This document shows positions 38,581 to 50,547 of a DNA stretch of 64,000 bases, in pieces. How positions within the stretch are numbered: position 1 is the stretch's first letter; each line of letters begins with the position of its first letter. The stretch is from Ottelia alismoides (Eukaryota > Streptophyta > Magnoliopsida > Alismatales > Hydrocharitaceae): the NCBI GenBank assembly GCA_037367405.1, contig JAZKJV010010616.1, positions 87,501 through 151,500 on the forward strand, read 5' to 3'. Both the position numbers and the translations under genes were made by a program. Under the pieces are notes generated by a model. The model did no database searches. It was not told the origin of the DNA and saw only the letters and a list, made by a program, of their open reading frames with translations.

Positions 38581-39927
38581 CTAGTATGCACACAAGCAAT
38601 CAAACACAATACAAACCTCCAGTTCACCAACTCAACTCAATGTGAAGACCATGAAGGTTCGATCAATTATCTTGTCGATTTTAGAGTTTGGTGATAATAC
38701 AGTCTATCAGAGCGATTAAAGCCAATTATTAGGAACCCAATGCTCCCAGGAGACTAGTCTGATCCCAAAGTTAGATCTTTCCCAGCCAGTGTGAATAGCG
38801 GACCATTTACCAACTACCCGGTCAATTCAAGTTGCTAAGGACGTCGCGGGCCGCTTTACCAGCTGCCGAAGAGATCCTCACCGAAGAACGACTAACCCAA
38901 GATAGTAGTCTGAAAAGAGTTCGGGTGTGGTTCTATCCTAGTATGTGGGTCTCTCTCTCACTACATAGAAACCAAACAATGAGGGGGGTACTCTCCCCAA
39001 AACAATAATTTTTCCTTATGTTTTATTTAAGGGTCGAGTTTTCTTTAACAGTCCCGTATTTTAGGCAGTTGTCACTTTGTTAGAATATTTTCAAAGAATC
39101 GCCTACCGAGTGTCCAATTTCCTTTTTAACTTATGTGAGTGAAAACAAGGAAGGAGATCAGAAATGCCAATGCGCGATTAAAAACAATCATGCATGCAGG
39201 GGTTAGAGATGCGTACCTTGTCGCCAGCACTCTACATGCAAAATTATACGTGCAGAATTTAAATACAGAAAAGTAAACTATCCTATATGATGCAAGTGAG
39301 CCGTCCTAGATGATAGATACTATTAACGGACAAGAACAAGTTAATGTGACTAAGTCCAAATTACGCTCTACTCTATAGGTACAGAAATTCTTGTTTAAGG
39401 TATTTGGACATAATTAATTACCTGACTCAAGCAAATTAATTAAAGCAATCAATAGGTAGCTCATGAAATCCACGTGAAACAAAGAAAATAAAAGCAATGA
39501 AAATAAATCCGGTGAGGTCCCCCAAGTGCACCGGCAATTGGCGAAACTGACCCCGCAACCAATGAATGTCCTTTTTACAAGAGTTCAAGTGCTAAAATTA
39601 ATGAGAAAACTATCTGTGCTCCAAATGATGTCTCTCTCAAAGTCTTTTTCTCCTCCTCTTGCGCTCTCTTGCGGCTTCGAGATGAATTAAGCCGCCTCCA
39701 CTTTGCTTGGGTGCTTCAGCTCTCCTCGGATCGCCTCCTTCATTCCACAGGCCCTTGTAAGAAAAGAAAAGAGAGAATATATAAAAAATACAATTATAAA
39801 AATACGAGCACAAATAATGAGATGAATGTAGTGTATATGAACAATGGAGTAGATGGCAAAAATGTAAACAGATATTTACAACCAAGAATAGCAGGTCAAA
39901 AGAGAAACCTAACTACCCTCGATGTGC
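38581..39927 (-). other. Leader of gypsy element C
   Basis: No coding frame is supported. The region resembles the corresponding one at 47620-48330, with shared GTTCACCAACTCAAC-type and CTCTCCC-AAAACAA segments and a CTACATGC stretch near 39230 and 48285. It therefore looks like the untranslated leader between primer site and gag. Confidence 0.5.
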
Positions 39928-39946
39928 CTCCCCGGCAACGACACCA
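39928..39946 (-). other. Primer-binding site (tRNA-Asp) of element C
   Basis: The minus strand reads TGGTGTCGTTGCCGGGGAG, complementary to the 3' end of tRNA-Asp(GUC) apart from two bases. It is three bases from a TGTTGACACGAGATC terminus that resembles the LTR end. Confidence 0.8.
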
Positions 39947-39988
39947 TTTTGTTGACACGAGATCTTCGATTTTGCTTTTATATATATA

Positions 39989-40055
39989 TATATAGTGGTG
40001 AGTATTCCCGCATATCATGCGGGTGACTCGGGTTCGATCCCCAACAACGATGCCA
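39989..40055 (+). pseudogene. Captured tRNA-Asp sequence with CCA end
   Basis: The plus strand follows tRNA-Asp from the D-arm onward: ATAGTGGTGAGTATTCCCGC, loop ATATCAT, GCGGGTGAC, T-arm GGGTTCGATCCCC, acceptor strand AACAACGATG and then CCA. The anticodon reads ATC instead of GTC, and the 5' acceptor strand is replaced by a TA repeat. Plant nuclear tRNA genes do not encode CCA. The CCA here lies three bases from an LTR terminus, where a primer-binding site belongs. The sequence therefore looks copied from the tRNA primer during reverse transcription; it does not look like a resident tRNA gene. Confidence 0.78.
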
Positions 40056-40058
40056 TTT

Positions 40059-43000
40059 TGTTGTGCGCGGTCCTTCGGATTTCGGTTTAATGGATGATAT
40101 GTGTCATTATTATACCCAAATAATCCCATGACAAACAAACATTTTTTTCTTCTCAAGCTACAAAATAAACTAAAAGCGAATAATGAAGCAAGAGAAAGAT
40201 TTGCAACTTATTTAACTGTATAGCGGACAGGATCGAACTCATGGAGTCTACAATTCCTGAGGATTATTCAAATAATCGGCGAAAAATCAATTAAGAAAAA
40301 GCGGGAATCTCAAAGGCAAACTATCCTTGGTTTTTTGGATTTTTATCTTTATTATTTTTTATTTTTTATTTTCTGACTTTCATATTTTTAGTGATTTTAA
40401 TTTTACACTTTTCTGATTTCAAATAAGAACAATATGCACAATATAAGACCAACACACGCCAAACTTTATGTATTTTTCAATTATATCAAAAATGACAGAA
40501 ACAATCAGAGAAATTGTTTTTGTTTTTTGAAGATTTTGAAATGTTTTTGGGAATTTTTGTAGAATTTTGAGATGTTTTTTATGATAAATAGTGTACATCC
40601 TGGAGTAATTAACAACTTAAAAATATTTTAAGTGTCCCAAACTCCTGGCAACTATTTTATGCTAAAATAGAGATAAATATCTATAAATATGAAGTGATAT
40701 CACGATTTTTGGCTTTTATAGAATATTTTATGATTTTTATAAGATTTTTAGTATTTTTCAAATTTTCTGGGTTTTCAAAAGAATTAATGCATGAAATTCG
40801 GAAAAAATAAAAGACAATAAAATAAAACTAATCCATTTTTTTGGAATTTTTAGAGCAATATTCAAATTTTTATGAATTTTTGAATTTGGGGAAGAGAAAA
40901 GACACCATTTTTTATTTTTTTTTAATAATAAAAAATGATGACAAAATGTAATGAAAATTTTACGCCAAAAAGATACACATCATGAATATAACATGATTTT
41001 TGGGAGATTTATTGACTAACAAAAACATTTATTTCACTCAAAAGAACATGCAAATTCAAAGTCTGTTAAATGACTGTAGTTATTCAATATTTGTTCATCA
41101 AACAAATAATAGAAATAAACTTCAGGTTAAAAAATGTAAATTACCCAATAAAAATATGTTCTCCATGTGTTAAGTGCCGGAGCGGGGGCCTTTTGTAATA
41201 TGAAATCTTCCGAGGGCAGAGTTGCAAATTTCCAATATTTTCTTAATGCCCTAGGATTTCTTGGCTTCTCTTCATTTTTTCAAGTTAAGAACCAAAGGGG
41301 CACGTCACCGAAGATGGGATCTAAGGGGTGCGGTGATGATCAGCAGGGCAGCTTAAGCGAAGGTGGCGTGCGGCGACCGTACGGTGCCACAGATGGAGGG
41401 GCGACGCTGCACGAAGGGGGATGTCCATCAGGCGCTGCGTAGCGGTGGCTCCCAAGTGGAGGCGTGTCTCACATGGCGAGGCGACAGTCGGTCGGAGGGC
41501 ATTGTGTCGCGTACGGTGGTGATGGTGGCTTGGGCTCAAGGCGATGGAGAGACCCCCAACGGAGGTTGGTGGCACGATGGTGGGAGAGGGCGGCGGTGAT
41601 CTTCAGCGGTCCGCGGAGGTGGTTTCGCCAGGCATGGTGGTGACGCGGCCCCTAGGTGGAGGACACTCGCCGACTACGTGGTGGATGACGGTCGGTGGTT
41701 CTCCTATGCGGAGGCGATGGTGATGGATGTCGGCGATATGAGGGTCAACACGGTGATGGCACGCGGCGGTGAACGGCGTTGGAGCGTGGCTTAACGTCAG
41801 AGGCAATAGGCGGTTGGGCTCCGCTACGTCACGCGGCTATTGCGAGGGCGGTGGTCAGTGGACATTGGCTGCGATGGATGTACCCAATGGTTGCTGGGCA
41901 GCGGGCGGAGGGCCGCTGAGCGGCGACCGCGGGCACCGCTGACAGATTTTTTATTTTTTAAAAACCGAAATTGTATAATAAAAATTTTATTTTTTAACAA
42001 AATAAAACCTGTAAATAACCCCCTTTTAATTTTTTTCAGCTTTTTAACCTGTAAAATAAATGTTAAGAAAAATATATTTTTTTATTTTTATTATTTTTAT
42101 TTAAAAACAAATTAGGACGTGATCACGACGACTTGGTCCCAATATCAAAAAGGAATGCATGTGTGGATGCGGATCCTTACGATGTGGAAGATGAATCCGA
42201 GTCTCCGACCATCGTGCATGGCCGGAGTTGAGAGATCGTGATAGGTAGAAAAGAAAGCGTAGAGATTGAAAAAGTGAGATGAAAAATCAAGTTGGTGGCG
42301 GGTCAAATCGGGATGGATTTTAAGATATATATAAAAAATTAATGATGAAATTAAAATGCTAAAAATTAAACCAAGGTTAATCTCGATGAAAGATAAGAAG
42401 AAAATGATGGATCTCACCTAAGGTACGGAAAAGACCTTGATCACCTCGACGAAGGCCGACTCGCTATCACTGGACGGCTCGGAGGCTAGGCACCCTTCTG
42501 CGACAAAAAAAACTCTCGAAGATCAGGCTCCTCTAACCAAAGACAGATCAAGTTGAAAGATGGATGAGGAGCCACATTAACAGAAAAGATAAGAATTGGA
42601 ATTTGAATTTTTGAATTTTTGGATGAGGATAAGAGATAAGAGAGAATAAAAATTGAAATGAGATGAAGTAAAAAGATAAGTGTTAAAAAATATTTACAAA
42701 AATTAACTAATTTCATGTATTTTCGTCACTTTATTTATTGGAAATTAAATGTTAATTTTTTTATTTTTTGTGATAGTTAGTTAAGAAAATTAAATATAAA
42801 TACATGTGCTATATACATATATAACATTATATACATGGGTAAATAAGCAAAATAGTTTTTTAAGATTTTTATTTATTTATTTATTATTATTATTTATTTT
42901 AAATAATTAGTAAAAAATATTTACAAATATTTAAAATACAATATGTACAAATAAATGACAAAATTGCACAAACCACCCTAGAAAACTGACTTTTTAACCA

Positions 43001-44340
43001 TAACTCCAAAATTTATGAAATTATAGCCATTTTAAAGACAATTTAGTTTATAATACAATAGAATTGAGTTTGGTATAATCCGATTTCATATGGAGCCGGA
43101 ATTGATCTTTCAATTATCACTTAATGGCTTTTCCGGGTGTGGTTACTTTTATTATATACATGATTTCGTTGTGAAATTATTTTTATTATTTAGCCAACAT
43201 TTTTTTACAACTTTTGTTTTGAAAAGTATTTTATTTAAGGTCAATTTTTATACAAATAAAATAATGTTAGTTTTATATAGATTTACATAATAAGTGAGAA
43301 GTATTTACAACACACACATTTTTTTGAATTTTCTAGGTTAAGGACCCTATCTCCCCCCACTTTAAACCTGATCGATCAGATCAACTCTTGACTTTCTCTT
43401 GGGGTTCGGATCAAACTGTATCTATTACATATATACAGTCTTCTTTTCTTTCTTTATTTTTCCTTTATGTCTTTGTTTATTTATTTTAGGTTAAAATAAT
43501 ATACAAATACACAGTATTTATACACTGATGCATATTTGTAATAAAATGGAGTTGGTATTATATACAGGCATTTTATAAGGGATTTTAAGCTAAAATAAAT
43601 GAATAAAGATGATGAACAGCAGATTCATCAAGAGGGGAGAAGATAAAAGAGTAGGAAGAGAAGTGAAGTGTGGCCAGTGTAGCCACATCTCCTTGTAAAG
43701 CTGGCCAATGTAGCCAAGTCTCCACAAAGATGTGCAGTCTCCCTGAAGTAGGACCATTGGGGTCAAGATACCTAACGTTATTCTTTTTTTTCTACTTGAA
43801 TACATTAGCTTCTATTTGGTGGAAGGAATTATTGCACCACACTGATCTTATTGTGTCCATACAAATATAGAACCTTTCTTTTCACACATGTTTTGGGGTC
43901 TTAGAAAAATTAAGCCAGGAGACCATCCCTCATCCGAAGCTTTATTTCAACCCACAGCTCCCATCTTTAGACGTCCATGCTACTAGACTACGTTAGGGTG
44001 CACTGGTCACTCGAAGTGACTGGGCATGTTTCCATTCGTGTGCATCTTTTACCAGAGGATTCTTCTCCTTACGACCCCACCAATGAAGAGCTACGTATAA
44101 GGAGTTTGTCCAAGTTAGGTCAATGTCTAAAATAATATTGCATGTGTATGAAATATTCTACTTAGACCAATCAAAATGGCATGTGAACATGGTCTTGTGG
44201 ACTTAAATAATTAAGTCGCTCGACCTGAAAAGTCTCAACTCCAGTTATTATATGATTCCTCCGAAATTAAGTAGATTAAGGCCAAATCAAATTCATCCTC
44301 GATTTCTGTTCATAAATCTATTCAGAACCCACTAATTTTC
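40059..44340 (-). repeat. Long gypsy LTR, right copy (~4.3 kb)
   Basis: It starts TGTTGTGCGCGGTCC and parallels the LTR at 32869-37080. It is the 5' LTR for the minus-strand element C to its left and may also act as the 3' LTR of element D to its right. A GC-rich section (41170-41940) produces long chance frames on both strands with no family resemblance. The right border (near 44340) is approximate. Confidence 0.72.
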
Positions 44341-45259
44341 CACTTTGCATATGCAATATATGCAAATGAAATGTAGATATTAGGAAATGCATATGAAGTA
44401 CAAGAAGATTTTTTTAATGAATGCAAGAATGATATGCAAGATTAAATAATAAGTTCCTTTTAAAAGAAGTTTTATTATTACTATTTAATTTTCCGGTATA
44501 CTCCTATTTTACAATAATTTTACAAAATTCGTATTTACAAGAATTTTTACAAGATTATACAAGTATTACAAGGAGGATATTATACACATTTTACAGATTT
44601 TACAGCTCGTATACAATATACATATTATACAGGTATACAGATTTACAATTTTTGACCAATTTTACCCATCCTGTAATTATTGCATATTATATACAAAAAT
44701 GCGCGAACGTATGAGTTATGGGTAAAGTATATATGTAATATATACACAGCCTCTATACTTATCGGGTGTTATATCCTCAGAGCAAAAAGAGAGATGAAAA
44801 GACATAGCTCGTGCTAAGCGTAGGAGAGTGACAAAACGAAAAATATAGAAGTTGACCTGCCTACTATACTTAGGCTCTAGTCAGCCTAAGTGTAGAAGAA
44901 GAGCAAAAATGGGACGGTCGAGGTCAAGAGGAGAAATGGATGAACATATAGACAGGACAGACATCGGTCCCCCTATACTTATATTCTGGTCAGCTTAAGT
45001 ATAGTAAAAGGAGTGCGTGTGAGAACCGATGGAATTGGGAATATACAGATAAAAAATTACAAAGAAATGAAAGAGTGACTCAAATCACTCTCCCCCCTAT
45101 ACTAAGGCTATGGTCAGCCTAAGTATAGTCATAAAATGTCAACGATATGGAATTGGGGAAAGTGATATGAACCACGGGGAGGGAGGAAAAGAATAAAACT
45201 ATACAAGATGGAATAAGAATGTAGAAGGATTGAGAAGGTTTGTAACAAACCTTCTTATG
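44341..45259 (-). other. 3' untranslated region of gypsy element D with three hairpin modules
   Basis: An AT-rich part with repeated TTTACA units (44510-44670) precedes three hairpins at 44864-44895, 44973-45004 and 45097-45128. The hairpins have the form CTATACTTAGGCT-loop-AGCCTAAGTATAG. In the sense of the element (minus strand) the two right-hand ones are followed by a run of five or six G. Nothing here is coding. Confidence 0.65.
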
Positions 45260-46009
45260 TTAACGAGGAGGTAGGGAATATAAAAGTGTGTCACTGTTAG
45301 AACCATTCTCTAATGAATAATAGTGAGGGGAAGGAATCATCCAATGAGGATCGACACATGGTTGCTTGCTCAGATAAGGTTTAAGAACAACTGAACTGAT
45401 TTCACTCATATAAATCACCTCATCTAGTCCCGATGAGGAATCCTCATAAAATTCCTTCTCTTGTATGTCAAAGGAGACTTTCATAGTCAGTTTTCTAAAA
45501 ACTGAAGCATTGAGAGGGAGAGGATAGTGACGCACCTTGAGGGGTTCAGGGGAACACCTTGAGGAATCATTTCTCAACTTCCTCTCACTGGATAACCGAC
45601 TAGAGGGTGGAGCAACCATATTTTTGGGATGGGTCAATTTGGTCCTGGTTGACTCCTTTATTGAAGATCTGAGATGTGGTGTGTGTGAGGTGTTGACCAT
45701 GGGTTCCTAATCATACGAGTCACCATATAGATTGTAGTACTCTTGTAGGGTAATTACATGACTCTGAAAGATGCTATTGATCTCAGCTGGATTGACATTG
45801 GTAGCTTCATGTGTCAGATCATCTAAATGGTCAAGACAATCAGAAAAGTTGTATCTGACTCAATGATAGCTTCGGGTTGCGAATCCTTTATCGAAGCTGT
45901 CATAGTGGTGGTGATGCAAGCAGTGGAAGTCGTGGATGTGTAGGGAGTCTCTGATTTAATGGTTGGCTCAACAATCGGTATCTCAAGTGTAGCAGAGAGG
46001 TGGGACTAG
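45260..46009 (-). other. Unassigned part of element D between protease and 3' region
   Basis: A 146-codon minus-strand frame (45260-45700) rich in Ser and Pro has no motif I recognise. RT and integrase of this element are missing, and this is what remains between protease and 3' untranslated region. The frame could be a remnant linker or chance. Confidence 0.35.
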
Positions 46010-46420
46010 TCTACCTCTCAATAGTCTGTCAGTAACTATGTGGATTGCTTTGGTTTGGAATGTGTCCTCAAAGATCACGTGCAATCGATGTGTACCTAAT
46101 GTAGGGAAATCGATCTCCCAAGCCTTGCAATCTATCATCACCTTAGACAAGGCTAAGATTGGCTTCCAAAAAATAATCGAGACTAGGTGAACTCTCCTAG
46201 GTGCTAATATCAATGACCATGAAGTCCACTATGAGTGGAGAACCTCGAAAAGCAATGACGACTGAAATGATTCCTCGATCGTTTGATGGATTGGTTAGCA
46301 AGTTGCACGATCTCTCTCGATTTCCTAAGTGGTCCGAGTTTGAGCTTGTCAAATACGGAGGTCAGGAGGATATTTATCTATGAGTCATCATAAATTATCG
46401 CATGGGTAAAGATGGTGTCT
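46010..46420 (-). pseudogene. Gypsy aspartic protease relic, element D
   Basis: Reading the minus strand, HAIIYDDS, a stop, then INILLTSVFDKLKLGP matches the retropepsin start (ordinarily D-D/G-G-S-S-INLMP) with damage at the active site. It continues as REIVQLANQSIKRSRGII and GSPLIVDFMVIDI, the typical order of a plant gypsy protease. A further frame (46213-45983) continues downstream. The active-site damage and frame changes make it inactive. Confidence 0.72.
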
Positions 46421-47620
46421 TTCATTCCATGTCCAACTCGGGGCAACTGCTTCACACTACGGCTCTTGGTCTTTCTCCATGTCACCAAGGAGGTGACCAT
46501 AGACACTAAGTGGCTTTCTTTCCTTGTTCTCTTATTGCCCGACCTCTTGGTTATCAATTTACTCTTCACAGATTTTTTAAGGTTGGGAAGTGATCTATGG
46601 CCTTTATTAAGTATGGGTCCCCTAGTTTTCTCTTGGTTTTCAACAATTAAACCTCTCATGTTGTTATCCACTTTCATAGTCAGGTTGGCAATGTATTAAT
46701 TCAATAAGTTAGTGACATTTTTCAATTGATTCATGTATCTTGACAAGTCTAGAAATGTCATCCTCCAAAATGTTCCCATGACAAATCATGGGAGATATAT
46801 ACTTGGGTGGAGGATACTGGTGAAAATTCGAAGTCTCATACTCAACATACCTTGACTATAGTATGTAGTGTTGAGTCAAGTAGAGGTCATTTGTGTGGCA
46901 GATATTGTTTGGAGCCTCATATAATGGATTCCATATACAGACGATTTGTACACCGAGCTCGTGAGTCCAATCCTCTACATGTGTAAGCTCTCTAAATGAC
47001 AGGTCAAGGTGAGCTTGATCATTAAGGTCAATCAAATTTGGAAAATCATAGTATGCATGCCTCTCCATTCATTTCATTTGTTTGACCATGTGATACCCTA
47101 AGGTCCAATCATAATGTGTATGTATACTTTGTAGACTTGTCCCAATAGTCATATGAGAATCAAAGGAAGTGTATGGGGTTAGGCAATTCCGCCAATCATC
47201 TATCTCAGTAATGGTTTTCTCTTCAAATGGTTCTTGGATTCTAGCAAGCGCTTGACAATAAGATGAATCAACCCAAGATGGAAGTTTATCTAAGGTGTAA
47301 GAAGATGGGGTAGGTGAGAAGTGGGGAAGTCATTCGAAGTTTTGATTTCATAATCGGGGGTGAGGTGGAGAGAAGAGGGGAGATCGTGAAGAAATCCTCT
47401 TGAAGAGAGGATTCCGCTGGAAGGAATAAGAAGAGGCTACGAAGTTGGTCGGAGGTCTGACTTTGTAGTTGGAACAGGGTGGGGGATCCGTCTTGAAGAG
47501 ATGGTTCAAGTAGGAGAAAGATGGTAAAGATGATTGGTACAAAAACTAATGAGTTGACATCTTCAAGAAGGAATGAAAGCGGATTGAGGTGAAAATGTGA
47601 ATTTACACTAAGGAATAACG
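46421..47620 (-). pseudogene. Probable gag relic of element D
   Basis: The frames MKVDNNMRGLIVENQEKTRG (46677 downward, Lys/Arg-rich) and RELTHVEDWTHELGVQI (near 46950) lie upstream of the protease in the gag position. No zinc knuckle is visible and the frames are short. The call depends on context. Confidence 0.45.
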
Positions 47621-48589
47621 CAAACGAACAAACACAAAACAAACGCAAGAGCAAACCCTAGTTTCACCAACTTAACATTGTAATGGTCGCAAGGTCCGAC
47701 CGTTATCTTTCCGATTTTAGTTAAGTAATAAAACAATCTTTTTATACATGCACACATGTGAGTCGCCTGACACCCAATGTATGCTCTCAGTATATCACAA
47801 TCAAAGAGACGATTTGCCCGAGTTGTCAGGTTCAATATTACACCTCTAAAGATAGTAGTAAGAAGATATACACCAAAACATCTCTCTAAGATCGTAGGAA
47901 AGCCCTTGTAGCACCTAAATCCACGAGATTAGGAAATGGAGACTTAGGGGGCAAGTCTAGGGAATTGAGCTCTAACCTTAGTGTGTGCGTCCTCACCCAC
48001 TTTATCTAAAGGTAGTATCTGTATACAATGATGGGGTTTCTCTCCCGAAAACAAGGGTAAATTTTAGTCTATTTTTTTGTCATAATTGTATCAGCAGTCC
48101 TAATTTTAAGTTTGATTTTCATTGAATAAGATCCAACACAAAAGGCTTTCCTAACAGACAATCCCGATTTCATTTTATCCTAAGTTGTAAAACCAAGTCG
48201 AATGGAGTCGAGAAAAGCTGATGCAATGATAGAATTAATGATGCATGCCTAGTTTAGAAGACTTATAGTGATCCCACGTTCTACATGCGGGATGCAATAC
48301 AAAATTGAAGAATTTAGACTATATGAAAACCAAGCGATGAAATCACACCTAGTAAAAAGTTCTATTAGTAAGGAAGAATTGATTTCAGTTTGTTTAAGTA
48401 GAATAATCTGAAGTGTGTATTATTAAGTGTGAATGTTGATGAAACTCGATTTCATCATCATAATTTCCCATTATTAACCCCCTTGCTTAAATATGTGTCA
48501 ATAAAACCCAGTTAATGTCTTGTAATTAACAGAATCTCAAATAAATTAAAAACCACAAAAATGGCAAAACAAAAATTTGTGGTATTTTT
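47621..48589 (-). other. Leader-type sequence of element D
   Basis: This resembles the leader of element C (38581-39500) in order and in several short stretches. No gene is seen. Confidence 0.45.
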
Positions 48590-49930
48590 AGACTTAAAAA
48601 TATCCTCAAAAATATTCCGAGTCTTTGTTTGATCTCATCTCCAGTTCTGGTTAACATGAAACTTGTAGATCTCATCAAGATCTACAACATTCATGTTTTG
48701 AGTTTTCTCAAATTCGGCCATTTGTCCCCTTAAAAATAAACTTCTCTCTTGGAATAATCTGATTGGGCCACGTGGCCCATTCTGGGCGAGCCACGTGGCC
48801 CAGTCCCTTGGCCCTTGCCGCCCCCTCTTTCGGCCGTTGGATTCCTTCTTGAAATCAAACAGCCCAACTCTCTCCACGTATTTGCCATGCCCCCACCGTC
48901 TGGCCATCTCCAGAATTCATCAGCAAATTGCATCCAGGTCCTGGTACCACGTGGTAGTCTCCAGACTACGCCGAGCCTGATCTCCACCAAGCCTGGAGGC
49001 TCGTGTGCCCCGAGCCAAGCCGAAGCAATGCCGAGCCTCTGCCGAGCCCAAGCCTTCTTCCGAGCCTGGAGCAGCACGTGCCTGGCACGTGCTTTCTGGG
49101 CAATTTTCACAGAGACCCTTCACGTGCTTCCCATTTGCAAACAGATCCTGGTCATGTGCAGACCACGTGCTCAGGGGGAAATTTGCATTGAAACCCTCGC
49201 AGGTTTTAATATTTGCAAAATTACCCCTGTGCGTGTAGGTAAATTATAGGGAATCCTCGTACTTTTTCATATTTACATTTTAGTCCCTCCCAGGGACATG
49301 TTTGTAGTTATCATTTCATGTTTTCTTGCATTTATGCCCTTATCTTTGATCTTGCATATCTTGAGCATCATGTGTCCGATTTAGTTGATTTCAGTTCCAT
49401 TTCGAAGCTTGTTTAATGTACTTTCTAACAGCATATTTAATTCTCAGTTTTGGATAAATGAATTCTGATGTATTATTTTATTTGCCATGTGCCTTTTAAA
49501 TCTTTAACTTGTGCCTAATCTAATTTTGTTCATCAAGCCTGATTGATATTTGAACTTGAAATTGACTCATATTAAATTTTGCTCATCATTTTTACCTAGG
49601 GCATATTTCCATTGCATCACATGGCATTTATTTGCATAATAAAAATTGGTAAAAAAAATGCATGTTTATTTTTAATGCATTGTTGTATTGTACTGCATGC
49701 TTTGTTGACCTATAGATCTCTAACTCAACACTTAATTAAATAGATTAAAATCCGGATAATTAGAGAAAGGCTTGTGTCCCTGAGTTCGACCTTGGTTTCT
49801 TGCCAAGTAAAAAATTATAAAAATCACGACCATCTCATTCTTATTTGACACATATTAATCAGATGGTCTTTTTGATAAGCCCGAATTGGCCCGACTGCTA
49901 CGACATTTCGAAGTGCTAATTCTGCGGCTT
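48590..49930 (+). repeat. 3' part of a long LTR, plus orientation
   Basis: AACATGAAACTTGTAGATCT near 48655 parallels 20880 and 53198 in opposite orientation. GTCCCTGAGTTCGACCTTGG near 49777 is the sense form of the ATCGAACTCA element near the ends of the other LTRs. A GC-rich section (48760-49150) yields chance frames. It is probably nested in the minus-strand leader. Confidence 0.5.
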
Positions 49931-50526
49931 ATCAAATGTGTGGTCCTAAGTTAAACAAGAACAAGGAATGAATATTTAACCTATGAAAAGCTCTAAGTGA
50001 TGCATGTGCAGATCTAACCTACGAGCCACTCAAGTCGGGCCCCACCCTCAATGAAGAGTGAAATAGGTCTTGATACACCACAAAGAAGTGTCCAATGTCT
50101 GTGTACACATGCGAGATCCCAAACATAATCCATTATAAATGTGTAATTGCCTAATTATTACAAATTAATTATAAAAATTAAAATAAAATATAGAAATAAA
50201 ATCCTAGACTATATGCTCTCTCATGACTCGAGTCCATTTTAATTTTTATGCAAAACCTTCAGTCATCTTATTTCTAGAAAAACCGACCCCTAATGCTCAT
50301 GAGTTGCTCGACAACCTAAGTAGTCACTCCATCGTATTGGGTCCCTTGCACAAAACATAAGATGGTGTCCAGAGAGATACATAAAATAAAATAAAATAAA
50401 GAAGAAGAAAAAATAAAAAATGCAAGAAAATAAATAGAGTGATAATTATAAGAAAAACCGGGGTCAGGCTACCTGAGGGATGGAAAACCTAATATTTAAA
50501 TTTTGTAAAAATCAACCTAAGCATTG
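49931..50526 (-). other. Leader-type sequence next to a tRNA-Asp primer site
   Basis: AT-rich, non-coding. Its position beside the primer-binding site at 50527 suggests untranslated leader of a minus-strand gypsy element. Confidence 0.4.
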
Positions 50527-50545
50527 CCCCCTAGCAACGGCACCA
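50527..50545 (-). other. Primer-binding site (tRNA-Asp) of element E
   Basis: The minus strand reads TGGTGCCGTTGCTAGGGG, a near match to the complement of the tRNA-Asp 3' end, two bases from the LTR terminus at 50548. Confidence 0.78.
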
Positions 50546-50547
50546 TT

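Noticed and set aside
39980..39996. TA repeat as a promoter TATA box
   Set aside because: Simple sequence at the junction of tRNA and LTR copy; no coding sequence follows.
39989..40055. A functional nuclear tRNA-Asp gene
   Set aside because: The anticodon is changed, the 5' acceptor strand is missing, and CCA is encoded beside an LTR end.
41167..41806. Frames in the GC-rich section of the right LTR
   Set aside because: Present on both strands, His/Arg/Gly-rich, and no matching frame in the left LTR copy.
44860..45130. A CRISPR-like array
   Set aside because: There are three spaced palindromes only, with unequal spacing and diverged units, inside a plant retroelement.
48635..49249. Clustered frames on both strands, one of 144 codons
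   Set aside because: They lie in the GC-rich part of an LTR block and overlap in several frames with no recognisable domain.
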